DNA of 55,728 bases from VMCP01 sp964408945 (GTDB taxonomy: Bacteria > Bacteroidota > Bacteroidia > NS11-12g > UBA955). Below are positions 17,607 to 26,120 of this stretch, piece after piece. The translations under genes and the position numbers were made by a program. Under the pieces are notes generated by a model, which worked only from the letters and a program-made list of their open reading frames with translations, made no database searches and had not been told where the DNA came from. The stretch spans positions 1 through 55,728 of the forward strand of contig CAYPBJ010000014.1 in NCBI GenBank assembly GCA_964408945.1, in the 5' to 3' direction. Positions within the stretch are counted from its first letter, which is position 1. Every line of letters starts with the position of its first letter.

Positions 17607-17954
17607 TTATAAATGCAAGCGTTCTTTTCTATCCAAAAGCACTTCTACCGATTCAACGTGGTCTGGATCTGGCACGCAACAGTCAACAGGACAAACAGCT
17701 GCGCATTGAGGTTCTTCGTGGAAACCGGTGCATTCTGTGCATTTATCGGGTACAATGAAATATACTTCTTGACTGATGGGTTGAAATTTATCATTTACAT
17801 CTACTTCATTTCCATTGGCCATTTTAAACGTACCTGAAACGCCAGTTCCGTCTGCTATAGCCCATTCAACTCCCGCTTCGTAGATGGCATTATTAGGACA
17901 TTCGGGCTCACAGGCTCCGCAATTGATGCATTCTTCGGTGATGATGATTGCCAT
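17607..17954 (-). CDS. 4Fe-4S dicluster ferredoxin
   Basis: A 115-residue iron-sulfur protein. The first cluster motif is CINCGACEPECP (Cys9, 12, 15, 19). The second set is Cys72, 75, 84 and 88, with the last in the CAAVCPVDCC segment and further cysteines at 92-93. A roughly 50-residue insertion separates the clusters, as in other Bacteroidota ferredoxins of this length. It carries electrons in the cytoplasm; the partner enzyme is not evident here. A -7 box at 17962-17969, 8 nt before the ATG, gives it its own nearly leaderless start, so it need not depend on the upstream kinase gene. Confidence 0.93.
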   Translation of the reverse strand: MAIIITEECINCGACEPECPNNAIYEAGVEWAIADGTGVSGTFKMANGNEVDVNDKFQPISQEVYFIVPDKCTECTGFHEEPQCAAVCPVDCCVPDPDHVESVEVLLDRKERLHL

Positions 17955-17961
17955 AATTGTG

Positions 17962-17969
17962 CAAATTTA
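17962..17969 (-). promoter_or_regulatory. Promoter -7 box (TAAATTTG) for the ferredoxin gene
   Basis: TAAATTTG on the minus strand ends 7 nt before the ATG at 17954 and overlaps the stop codon of the upstream kinase gene. It predicts a very short or absent leader. Confidence 0.55.
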
Positions 17970-18632
17970 CGGATTAAATTTTGAGAAGACCTCTTGAATC
18001 ACTGTGGGATGTGCATTATTGCGTATTTGTTCTATGATAAATTCAACATTTTCCTCAGCTGGACCGTTATTTTCGATTATTAAATCACAACGATCTTTGT
18101 GGGGTTGGATGAAATTATTGTAAGCAGGCATCACGTGAAAATTCCACTGATGTAGGCTTCTTTCTCGGGGGATGTTTCTCTCTGCGATGTCTCTTTTCAA
18201 TCGTCTATCAAAACAAAGTTCTGTATCACATTCAATGAAAATACGATAATCTAACAAGGCATCTACGGGTTTAAATTCCATGACAAACAGTCCTTCAACC
18301 AATAAAATGGGAGCAGGATAAACGGTTTCAACAACCTCGGGAGCGTCGTAATGTTCAAATTGATATTTCTTAATCAACACAGGATGATACTCCAGCAATT
18401 TGAGCAAATCTTCATGGAATTTATCTGAGTAAAGCGCCGTAGGAAGGTCATAATTGGCTTCACCGTGTTCATCAATAAATTGTTCTCCAAGAGGTTTGTA
18501 ATAATCATCAAACCCTACAATGGTAATATCAGAGCCGAATTTTTCTTTTAATCTATTAACATAAAATGATTTACCCGCACCTGACAAGCCAGTCAAACCA
18601 ATGACATAAGGTTCAATTTTGTGTTTTGACAT
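17967..18632 (-). CDS. Uridine kinase-like P-loop kinase
   Basis: A 221-residue P-loop NTPase. The Walker A motif GLSGAGKS (15-22) follows the first beta strand. VGFDDYYKPLGEQF resembles the uridine kinase segment that follows strand 2. The lid-type region RRLKRDIAERNIPRER and a late QPHKDRCDLIIENNG block match the uridine kinase/phosphoribulokinase group. It would phosphorylate uridine or a related nucleoside with ATP or GTP; specificity is not certain. It lies 3 bp downstream of the MORN protein gene and is probably in its transcript. Confidence 0.82.
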   Translation of the reverse strand: MSKHKIEPYVIGLTGLSGAGKSFYVNRLKEKFGSDITIVGFDDYYKPLGEQFIDEHGEANYDLPTALYSDKFHEDLLKLLEYHPVLIKKYQFEHYDAPEVVETVYPAPILLVEGLFVMEFKPVDALLDYRIFIECDTELCFDRRLKRDIAERNIPRERSLHQWNFHVMPAYNNFIQPHKDRCDLIIENNGPAEENVEFIIEQIRNNAHPTVIQEVFSKFNP

Positions 18633-18635
18633 TTT

Positions 18636-19754
18636 TTATTGCGCTTCGTCTTTTAGTAGATTTCCGTCGTTATCATATTCTTGGATCAACAAAAGTTCGC
18701 CCTTGTGGTCGTAATACTTCCAAGTACCAATTTTAACCCCATGGTCGTAGGTTCCTTCTCTCTTTTGATAATTACTCACTTGACCATAAACCCAAAACCC
18801 GTGTGCAAATCCGGAATCGTAATACCCTACTGTTTCAATTTGCAAGTACGCTCTTTTTGTATCTGCTTCTCTGGCTTCTTTGAATTGGGCATATTTACCG
18901 TGTTTTTGACCTTCTTCGAAGGACATTAATGCGAGGGTATCTCCAAAAGCGTTATAATCAACAAAAACTCCGTGCTGTTTACCTTCTTTCCAAAATCCGG
19001 ATTTGATGATGGTACATGTAAGAGCATCCCAAGCGCGCTGTACAGAGTCTAGCTTGCCGTTTTTGTAATATTCTTCATTCGCTGGACAACCAGTTCTATG
19101 AAAGATATAATTTTCACCATGCAATTCACCTTTGTTATTGAACGCTTTTTGATACCTCAGATTTTCATCGGGGAAGTATCCGAAATGTCGACCAACAGGA
19201 ACTCCATCAGCCCATTCGGTTTCTGTTTCTAAGTTTCCATTTTCAAAATATGCAGTGCATTTTCCGTGTCGTTCTCCGTTTTTATAATTGTTGGTGTAGT
19301 ATTTTTTGCCTGATTTATAATATCCTTCAACTAATCCATCCAAAATAGAATCTTTTTTAAAGTTGCCTTTTACTTCCAATTCACCCGTTTCGTAATAGTA
19401 ATAAAACGGACCTTCTTTTGTGCCATTTGAATACGTTTCTCTGGAAATGAAAGTTTGATTGGGATTGTATACTGCATACTCTCCATTTAAATACCCATTG
19501 ATAAAGCTGCCTTTTTTCGCAAATCGCGGCCGTGATCTTGGATCGGCCCCCTTTTTAAGGGGATAATAGGCCTCTGCAGCTCCTGAATATGGGGTGTTTT
19601 CATAGTATGCACGTCCGTTTTGGAATGTTAATTTTTCCCAACGAATGGATTTTTGTGACTGGGTTACCGGAAGAGGCTGTGATTGAAGGGGCAGCATGAG
19701 TAAAAACATCCCCCAGAAAAACAGTGATAATGATTTATATCTAAAATTGGCCAT
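18636..19754 (-). CDS. MORN-repeat / YwqK-type secreted protein
   Basis: A protein of 372 residues from the ATG at 19754, with a signal peptide (hydrophobic LSLFFWGMFLLMLPLQS). The body is a series of short repeats such as YYYYETGELEVKGNFKK, YYKSGKKYYTNNYKNGERHGK and AYFENGNLETETEWADG. This is the MORN/YwqK pattern of paired beta strands with Y-x-N/S-G turns. Such proteins are abundant in Bacteroidota and function is usually unknown. The name toxin-antitoxin YwqK antitoxin is often attached automatically, but nothing here supports a toxin. A TTG at 19778 is rejected because it lies in the -7 box. Confidence 0.85.
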   Translation of the reverse strand: MANFRYKSLSLFFWGMFLLMLPLQSQPLPVTQSQKSIRWEKLTFQNGRAYYENTPYSGAAEAYYPLKKGADPRSRPRFAKKGSFINGYLNGEYAVYNPNQTFISRETYSNGTKEGPFYYYYETGELEVKGNFKKDSILDGLVEGYYKSGKKYYTNNYKNGERHGKCTAYFENGNLETETEWADGVPVGRHFGYFPDENLRYQKAFNNKGELHGENYIFHRTGCPANEEYYKNGKLDSVQRAWDALTCTIIKSGFWKEGKQHGVFVDYNAFGDTLALMSFEEGQKHGKYAQFKEAREADTKRAYLQIETVGYYDSGFAHGFWVYGQVSNYQKREGTYDHGVKIGTWKYYDHKGELLLIQEYDNDGNLLKDEAQ

Positions 19755-19775
19755 GAAATATGGGTTACTATAGTG

Positions 19776-19783
19776 CAAATTTA
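19776..19783 (-). promoter_or_regulatory. Promoter -7 box (TAAATTTG) for the MORN gene
   Basis: TAAATTTG on the minus strand, 21 nt before the ATG at 19754. It stands back to back with the plus-strand box at 19795-19802, so the two divergent promoters overlap. Confidence 0.6.
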
Positions 19784-19794
19784 ATGCGAATCAG

Positions 19795-19802
19795 TAGTTT
19801 TG
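19795..19802 (+). promoter_or_regulatory. Promoter -7 box (TAGTTTTG) for the yjbR gene
   Basis: TAGTTTTG ends 10 nt before the ATG at 19813, predicting a leader of only a few bases. It is divergent from the MORN promoter. Confidence 0.55.
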
Positions 19803-19812
19803 TAATACGTCA

Positions 19813-20163
19813 ATGAATTTTGAGCTCATACAATCTTATTGTTTATCAAAAAATGGAGTGGAAGAAACCTTCCCTTTCGATGAATATACGGTGGTATGGA
19901 AAGTGGGTGGTAAAATGTTTTGCTTGGGTGATATCAGAGAATTTGATCAAATTGCGTTAAAATGCGACCCAGAAGAAGCGCTATTATTAAGAGAAGAGCA
20001 TGAACAAATTACGGGAGCATTCCACATGAACAAAACCCATTGGAATAATGTTGTTTTGGAGGGTTTCAGTAGAGAGTTTATTTTTGAGCTCATTGACAAA
20101 AGTTATCATTTAGTGGCACAAAAGTTGCCGAAGAAAATCAAAGAACAAATACAATATCCATGA
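19813..20163 (+). CDS. MmcQ/YjbR family protein
   Basis: A 116-residue protein with the YjbR/CyaY-like fold signature: an early LSKNGVEETFPFDEYTVVWKVGGKMF, then ALKCDPEEALLLREEH, and a final segment starting HMNKTHWNNVVL. The family is often labelled DNA-binding because of its fold, but its molecular role is not settled. It overlaps the peptidyl-prolyl isomerase gene by 4 bp (ATGA), so the two are translationally coupled. Confidence 0.9.
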   Translation: MNFELIQSYCLSKNGVEETFPFDEYTVVWKVGGKMFCLGDIREFDQIALKCDPEEALLLREEHEQITGAFHMNKTHWNNVVLEGFSREFIFELIDKSYHLVAQKLPKKIKEQIQYP

Positions 20164-21221
20164 AAAAAATAAAAAACATTTCACAATGGTTGGTGGCTTT
20201 GGGGTTACTCGCTTGGAGCACTACCTTTGCAACATCTTCTAAAATTATGACAACAGAATCAAAAGACCCTAAATTGGGTGACGGACTATTCGCAAAAATG
20301 ACTACCACAAAAGGGGTTATTTTGTTGCAGTTGCATTACGACAAAACTCCTTTAACGGTTTGTAATTTCGTAGCATTGGCAGAGGGGAAAATGGAAAACA
20401 ATGCAAAATCTGCAGGTACACCATTTTACGATGGACTATCTTTTCACCGTGTGATTCCACAATTCATGATTCAAGGTGGCGATCCTCAGGGAACTGGTGC
20501 CGGTGGACCTGGCTACCAATTTGAAGATGAGATTCACCCAGAATTGAAGCACACTGGCCCTGGTATTTTGTCTATGGCAAATGCGGGTCCTGGTACTAAC
20601 GGTTCACAGTTTTTCATCACTCACGTTGCTACACCTTGGTTAGACGGCATGCACACTGTTTTTGGAAAAGTAGTTTCTGGACAAGAAGTGGTTGATGCGA
20701 TAGCACAAGGAGATAAGATTGAAAAGATTGAAATTATTCGCAACGGTAAAGCAGCTGAAAACTTTAAAACAGACACCGAAGCATTCAAGAAATACAAAGC
20801 AGGAATTGCTGACAGACAAAAAGCCATGCAAGCAGAAGAAATAAAGAAATTTGAAGAGTGGGTACTTACGAACTACCCCACTGCAAAAAGAACAAGTAGC
20901 GGACTTTGGTACGTTGTTGAAACCGAAGGTAAAGGTGCACAAGCAGTATCTGGGAAAACCGTTGCTGTACATTACAGTGGTAAATTGACCAACGGAAGTG
21001 AATTTGATAATTCTTACAGACGCGGACAACCCATTGAGTTCAAATTAGGCATTGGCCAAGTGATTCCAGGTTGGGATGAAGGAATTGGCTTAATGAAAGA
21101 AGGTAGTAAATATAAATTAATCATTCCTTCTGAATTGGGTTACGGCAAGCGCGGTGCGGGCGGAGTAATTCCTCCAAATGCAACGTTGGTATTTGATACC
21201 GAATTGATTTCAGTTAAATAA
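20160..21221 (+). CDS. Periplasmic cyclophilin-FKBP fusion peptidyl-prolyl isomerase
   Basis: A 353-residue protein with a signal peptide (about 1-25) and two isomerase domains of different families. Residues about 43-185 form a cyclophilin domain (FYDGLSFHRVIPQFMIQGGDP with the catalytic arginine, GSQFFITHVATPWLDGMHTVFGKV). After a charged helical linker (about 200-245), residues about 262-353 form an FKBP domain (VHYSGKLTNGSEFDNSYRRG, IPGWDEGIGLMKEGSKYKL, LGYGKRGAGGVIPPNATLVF). Both active sites look complete. It should assist folding of exported proteins in the periplasm. It is coupled to yjbR by an ATGA overlap. Confidence 0.95.
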   Translation: MKKIKNISQWLVALGLLAWSTTFATSSKIMTTESKDPKLGDGLFAKMTTTKGVILLQLHYDKTPLTVCNFVALAEGKMENNAKSAGTPFYDGLSFHRVIPQFMIQGGDPQGTGAGGPGYQFEDEIHPELKHTGPGILSMANAGPGTNGSQFFITHVATPWLDGMHTVFGKVVSGQEVVDAIAQGDKIEKIEIIRNGKAAENFKTDTEAFKKYKAGIADRQKAMQAEEIKKFEEWVLTNYPTAKRTSSGLWYVVETEGKGAQAVSGKTVAVHYSGKLTNGSEFDNSYRRGQPIEFKLGIGQVIPGWDEGIGLMKEGSKYKLIIPSELGYGKRGAGGVIPPNATLVFDTELISVK

Positions 21222-21235
21222 TTAATTCATCACTG

Positions 21236-21973
21236 ATGTTATACGGGCTCCGCGGTTGGATTGGCAAACTCCTCCCACGGGGCCCTTTTTTTTGTAACCT
21301 TTGTGGTTACAAAGGCATTCTTTGGTTGTGGCGTGGGCATGATAATGAGGCCATTCGCAATTACCAAATCATTGGTGCCGGACGCAGAAACTGTGATTGC
21401 TTTTCCTGCGGCTCTAGCGATAGGGATAGATTGGTATACGAGTTCCTAAAAAGTGAAATTTCAGATTTTAGTTGCTTGGATTTTCTTCATGTTGCTCCTG
21501 AACGGCAGTTAAATAAGAAGTTAATTTCCCATGGCGCAAAAATGGTGAATATTGACGCTCGAAAATCGGGCTATAAGTTTGCTTACGGTTCCAAAACCAT
21601 TACGGCTGATCTCACTTGTTTACCTTTTGAATCTGAATCATTTGACTGGGTGATAGCCAATCATGTTTTGGAGCATATTGTTGATGAAAAGCAAGCTTTA
21701 AGTGAGATTAACAGGGTGTTAAAACCCCAAGGAAAAGCGATACTTATGGTTCCTTATTCTCCAATATTACCCAACAGCATTGAAGGAGAATTCCATTGGA
21801 CCAATGTTCAAAGATTTGAGCTTTTGGGTCAAAAGGATCATGTTAGGCTCTACAGTGTACAGTTTTTGGAGTCTTGGACTAAAGTTTTTAAGCGTGTAAG
21901 TCTGATTGATGTAAACACATTAAGAGATTTAAAACTATTCAACGGTGAAAAAATTATTTTGGTCGAAAAATAA
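21236..21973 (+). CDS. Class I SAM-dependent methyltransferase with N-terminal zinc-ribbon
   Basis: A 245-residue protein. Residues about 20-65 contain two cysteine pairs (CNLCG and CFSCGSSDRDR), a probable zinc ribbon. The methyltransferase domain shows LDFLHVAPERQL, NIDARKS, a FDWVIANHVLEHI motif and INRVLKPQGKAILMVPY, typical of the group that includes UbiE and glycan-associated methyltransferases. The substrate is unknown. It starts 14 bp after the isomerase. A terminator-like hairpin (21245-21293) lies within the first 20 codons, yet the LPRGPFFCNLC segment it encodes fits the family, so I keep the ATG at 21236. Confidence 0.82.
   Translation: MLYGLRGWIGKLLPRGPFFCNLCGYKGILWLWRGHDNEAIRNYQIIGAGRRNCDCFSCGSSDRDRLVYEFLKSEISDFSCLDFLHVAPERQLNKKLISHGAKMVNIDARKSGYKFAYGSKTITADLTCLPFESESFDWVIANHVLEHIVDEKQALSEINRVLKPQGKAILMVPYSPILPNSIEGEFHWTNVQRFELLGQKDHVRLYSVQFLESWTKVFKRVSLIDVNTLRDLKLFNGEKIILVEK
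21245..21293 (+). terminator. Terminator-like hairpin inside the methyltransferase 5' end
   Basis: GGGCTCCGCGG (21245-21255) pairs with CCACGGGGCCC (21275-21285) over 11 positions with one G-U pair and one mismatch, and is followed directly by eight T (21286-21293). It should end, at least partly, the upstream yjbR-isomerase transcript although it lies in coding sequence. Confidence 0.65.
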
Positions 21974-22031
21974 CAATCTCTAAAATCTCATTATATTTAC
22001 AAAAAAATCACGTAAAATAGATCTTTGATTT

Positions 22032-23804
22032 ATGAATAGAAGATTACAAAAAGTCATTTTAGCCATTGTTTTCACGTTAACTTCTTCCCTTTTCAGTCAA
22101 AACGTTGGGATTAATGAAACAGGCACAACACCAGATGCATCAGCTATGCTAGATGTCAGTGCCACTAGCAAAGGAATACTCATTCCTAGAATGACACGTG
22201 CTCAGAAGTTTTTGATTCCGTCACCCACAAATGGACTTCTTATTTATCAAACGGATGATACTATTGGCTTTTGGTATTACGAGAAAACCAACTGGGTTCC
22301 CTTAATGAGATCAATCACCTTTGGAAAAGGACTTACAGGTGGCTTTATACAGGGAAAAGGAACAGTTGACATCCAAAAAACGGGTATTGCAGCGGGCGTA
22401 TATGGAAATAACAATGAATATCCCATTGTGACGGTGAATGATTACGGTCAGATTACCATGACTACCACAAAACGCCTGGTTGACAATGATACATTAAATG
22501 AAATCCAAGATTTAAAATTCTCAAACGACACCCTTCGTTTAACAAAAAGTAAGTCCTTTATTCACATGAAAGATTTTTGGAATACCAAAGGGAATAGTGG
22601 GCTGTCTGCAACCAATAATTTCATTGGTACTATTGATAATATTCCTTTACGATTCAGAGTAAATAACACTTGGTTCGGAGAATTGAATGCATCTAATGCA
22701 AACATTTCTTTTGGAACTTCTTCGAACGTAAATTCAGCAGGCTACTCAAATATTTCAATTGGAACCAACGCGTTAGCTAAAAATGCGGGTGGATATTACA
22801 ATACTGTTGTGGGTTGGGAAGCGATGTATGACAATGACAATGGCAGTTATAATACTGCTTTAGGGGCTAGAACGTTATACAACAATTCAAGTGGGGTGCA
22901 CAACGTAGGACTAGCTTATCAAGCATTATCTTCAAACACCTCCGGTAGCTACAATGTAGGAATTGGGTTTCAAAGTCTTTACAATAATACCACTGGTTCT
23001 TACAATATGGCCCTGGGTATGTATTCTTTGCTTTATAATGTTTCAGGTATTATGAATGCCGCTATGGGCTATTATGCCTTAGGTGCGAATGTTTATGGAC
23101 ATTACAACGCAGGATTCGGGAATTACGCATTGACTAGCAATAATTTAGGTTATGGAAATGCATTTGTAGGTTATGCTGCTGGTTACTACAATTCATCAGG
23201 TTATTACAACCAAGGAGTTGGATATTATGCGGGTTATCAAAACGGTACTGGTTATTACAACTCTTCCTTAGGGTATTATAACGGTCCGAATGCTGCGGGT
23301 TTGAGTAACACAACCGCTTTAGGCTCGAGCACACGCACTACCGCTTCCAATCAGGTTAGGGTTGGTAATGCATCAGTAACTAGTATTGGAGGTCCGGTTG
23401 GATGGACAAATCTATCTGACGCACGCTTTAAACGAAATATTGAATCAAACGTAGTGGGCTTAGATTTCATTCTAAAGCTAAAACCGGTTACCTATAATCT
23501 AGATGTACGTAAAATGTATGCCTTCGTAGGGATGGATACAGATACCATGATTTGGAAAGAAAAATACGACCAAGAAAAAATCAGATATTCTGGCTTTTTA
23601 GCTCAAGATGTTGAAAAAGCCGCCAAAGAAGTAGGATATGACTTTTCAGGGGTAGATAAACCCAAAAATGAAAATGATACTTATGGTCTAAGATATGGTG
23701 AATTTGTGGTTCCCATGATCAAAGCCATGCAAGAACAACAACAGCAAATTGAAGTCCTTAAAAAGCAAATTGAAGAACTCAAAAAGTTGATCGAATCCAA
23801 ATAA
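22032..23804 (+). CDS. Secreted adhesin-like protein with 17-residue repeats and S74 chaperone domain
   Basis: A 590-residue protein with a signal peptide (about 1-23). Residues about 237-424 are around eleven 17-residue repeats of the type GSYNVGIGFQSLYNNTT, with Tyr-Asn and Gly at fixed positions, like YadA-type head repeats that form trimeric beta rolls. The C-terminus has an endosialidase-type intramolecular chaperone domain (S74). It starts at LSDARFKRNIE, where the serine-aspartate pair is the self-cleavage site in the family. It ends in a coiled coil (EEQQQ then IEVLKKQIEELKK). Such proteins form trimeric surface or fibre structures. The stop lies 7 bp before the PKD gene, so the two are probably coexpressed. 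Confidence 0.88.
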   Translation: MNRRLQKVILAIVFTLTSSLFSQNVGINETGTTPDASAMLDVSATSKGILIPRMTRAQKFLIPSPTNGLLIYQTDDTIGFWYYEKTNWVPLMRSITFGKGLTGGFIQGKGTVDIQKTGIAAGVYGNNNEYPIVTVNDYGQITMTTTKRLVDNDTLNEIQDLKFSNDTLRLTKSKSFIHMKDFWNTKGNSGLSATNNFIGTIDNIPLRFRVNNTWFGELNASNANISFGTSSNVNSAGYSNISIGTNALAKNAGGYYNTVVGWEAMYDNDNGSYNTALGARTLYNNSSGVHNVGLAYQALSSNTSGSYNVGIGFQSLYNNTTGSYNMALGMYSLLYNVSGIMNAAMGYYALGANVYGHYNAGFGNYALTSNNLGYGNAFVGYAAGYYNSSGYYNQGVGYYAGYQNGTGYYNSSLGYYNGPNAAGLSNTTALGSSTRTTASNQVRVGNASVTSIGGPVGWTNLSDARFKRNIESNVVGLDFILKLKPVTYNLDVRKMYAFVGMDTDTMIWKEKYDQEKIRYSGFLAQDVEKAAKEVGYDFSGVDKPKNENDTYGLRYGEFVVPMIKAMQEQQQQIEVLKKQIEELKKLIESK

Positions 23805-23811
23805 TTTGGAA

Positions 23812-26118
23812 ATGAAAAAAGCGCTGTCGTTATTATTGCTTTCTGGCTTTTGGGTCTCAACGGCATTGATGTCCCAAGGAATCATCCAAAATGGTGGAAG
23901 TATTGTAGTTGGAAGTGGTGCATACATTAAAATTAACGGCACCAAAGGAAATTACAAGTCGACAGGAAACAGTAAAATCAGCTTATCTCCCAACAGTTAT
24001 TTAATTGTAGATAATCATTGGATCAACGATGGTTCATCTGTGGTATTCACAAACAATCAGGGCAAAGTTGAGTTAACATCACCGAGTGCTGAAATCAAAG
24101 GGAATAAAACAACGCATTTCCCTGAGCTCAATCTTTCAGGGAATGGAAGAGTTTACATGTTTGTAAATACTTTGGTGGGCGGTGGCTATTCTAGCGGTGG
24201 TAGCGGAGTTTTAAGATTAAATAATTCTAAACTTGAGCTTCAAGGGAGAACTCTTGTGGTGAATAATCCAAAAAGTTCGGCCATCACATACAATACCAAT
24301 GGCGGTATAGTTTCTGAAACCAATTCAAGCAGTGGTTATGGTTGGGTTCAATGGAACATTCGAAATGGAAATGGAGGGCCTGTATTTTCGGTGCCGTTTT
24401 TAAATGCAGGCGGCAATCCAGTTACCATGCAGTATACCGTGAATTATCAAGGAACCCAAACAGCAGATTCAGGGTATATCTCAATGTCTACTTACCCAAC
24501 AGCAGATGCTCCTGTTCCCAATAATAGGCCGCTTCCCGTGGGTGTTTTTCACACAGAAAATGAATGTGAGGGAGAAAATAGCGAACGATTCATCAATCGA
24601 TATTTCATAGTTGATGATGGGGGATATTCCGTTTCTCCAGATGTAACATTGGATTATAAATATGCCAATACTGATTTTTCTGGTGGAAATGATAAAATCA
24701 ATGAAAATTCAATGGGACTTTTGTGGTGGAATTCTGCTTTGGGAAAATGGAATTACCCTCTAACGGGTAATTTGGATGCGGCAAACAACCGAATAAGTTA
24801 CCGAGCTAAAAAAAATTACAAAGGTGTTTGGACCCTTTCTGATACAACGCCTTTTCCAAGAGCCGCATTTGTATTTAGTGGATTTTGCCAGAACGACAGC
24901 ATTACTTTTAGCTCTCAAGGTAGCACAAGTACTGATAAAATCGTTCAATGGGTTTGGAATTTTGGCGACGGGGGAATCTCTACTAAACAAAAGGCCATTC
25001 ACTATTATTCGACTTCTGGAACTTTTGATGCTCAATTGGTTATACGTTCTCAATCGGGATGTTTTGATACTACATATAAAAAAGTCCAAATTCAACCTTC
25101 CCCTACCGCCCAATTTATAATTGACGATACTTGTGAAAATGCATGGGTTAAATTTGAAAGTAAAAGTTGGCCAGGAGCAGGATTTTTAGGCGATCAAATT
25201 TGGGAATTCGGAGATGGCACACCCTCTGTAAAAAGTGCAAAAACATCGCATTATTACGGCGCTGTGGGTATTCCTGATGTTTCTCTAATTGTATTCAATT
25301 CAAAAGGTTGCAAAGACACCATGAGTCGTCAAGTTTTCATTGCTCCCCAACCCTATGCCTATATAGACTTTAAAAACGATTGCCAGGGTACGCCCATCAA
25401 TTTCACTCATGGATCTACTGCGGGTGGAGGAAATATCATCAACAAATGGTGGGATTTTGGCAATGGAAGAAGATCTTCCAACGACGCTGAGTCAGTAATC
25501 TACACGGAATTTGGAAATTTTCCTATCACTTTTGCTGTGGAAAATAGTTATGGTTGTATTGATTCGGCCATAAGTTCAATAGAAATTTACCCAAGAGCTA
25601 TTGCCGATTTCCAATTCTCCCCAGATGATAACCCCAAAATGTTGTCTGATATTTTATTTACTAACTTATCGCAATACGATGAATCATGGGACTGGGATTT
25701 TGACGATGGATATTTCACTGCACTCGAAAATCCCATACACCAATTTCCAAATCACAGCACATACAACGTACGGTTGATTTCCAATACCCAATACAATTGT
25801 GCTGATACCATCGTAAAGCCCATCACGGTTAAAAGCATACCTCTTTATTGGTTTCCAGAAGCCTTTACACCCCAAAACAGTATTGGTAGAAATGACCATT
25901 TTGGTTTGACAACACCGTTGACTATTTCGGATTATGAATTGCGAATTTTTAATCGATGGGGTCAAATTGTTTTCCAAACCAGCGATGTCAATGAGAAATG
26001 GAATGGTGAATTTAACGGCGTTGAATGTGTTCCTGGTCAATACATTTACACTGCAACGTTCATGAGCCCTGAAAATGAAATTCAGGTTCACCAGGGAACC
26101 GTTTTATTGATTAAATAA
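23812..26118 (+). CDS. PKD-domain surface protein with type IX (type B) sorting domain
   Basis: A 768-residue protein (from the ATG at 23812) with a signal peptide. The N-terminal 330 residues are beta-rich. About three PKD-like domains follow (VWNFGDGGISTKQKAIHYYSTSG, IWEFGDGTPSVKSAKTSHYYG, WWDFGNGRRSS and later WDWDFDDGYF). The last 90 residues form the gliding-motility-associated C-terminal domain (YWFPEAFTPQNSIGRNDHF, YELRIFNRWGQIVFQT, WNGEFNGVECVPGQYIYT), a type IX secretion signal of type B. It should be exported to the surface or medium by the system to which porW and porD belong. The TTG at 23806 is not needed. A paired cell-surface role with the S74 protein is inferred. Confidence 0.92.
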   Translation: MKKALSLLLLSGFWVSTALMSQGIIQNGGSIVVGSGAYIKINGTKGNYKSTGNSKISLSPNSYLIVDNHWINDGSSVVFTNNQGKVELTSPSAEIKGNKTTHFPELNLSGNGRVYMFVNTLVGGGYSSGGSGVLRLNNSKLELQGRTLVVNNPKSSAITYNTNGGIVSETNSSSGYGWVQWNIRNGNGGPVFSVPFLNAGGNPVTMQYTVNYQGTQTADSGYISMSTYPTADAPVPNNRPLPVGVFHTENECEGENSERFINRYFIVDDGGYSVSPDVTLDYKYANTDFSGGNDKINENSMGLLWWNSALGKWNYPLTGNLDAANNRISYRAKKNYKGVWTLSDTTPFPRAAFVFSGFCQNDSITFSSQGSTSTDKIVQWVWNFGDGGISTKQKAIHYYSTSGTFDAQLVIRSQSGCFDTTYKKVQIQPSPTAQFIIDDTCENAWVKFESKSWPGAGFLGDQIWEFGDGTPSVKSAKTSHYYGAVGIPDVSLIVFNSKGCKDTMSRQVFIAPQPYAYIDFKNDCQGTPINFTHGSTAGGGNIINKWWDFGNGRRSSNDAESVIYTEFGNFPITFAVENSYGCIDSAISSIEIYPRAIADFQFSPDDNPKMLSDILFTNLSQYDESWDWDFDDGYFTALENPIHQFPNHSTYNVRLISNTQYNCADTIVKPITVKSIPLYWFPEAFTPQNSIGRNDHFGLTTPLTISDYELRIFNRWGQIVFQTSDVNEKWNGEFNGVECVPGQYIYTATFMSPENEIQVHQGTVLLIK

Positions 26119-26120
26119 TA

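Noticed and set aside
18636..19754. Toxin-antitoxin function for the YwqK-like MORN protein
   Set aside because: It is an exported repeat protein with no toxin gene beside it; the label is an annotation habit.
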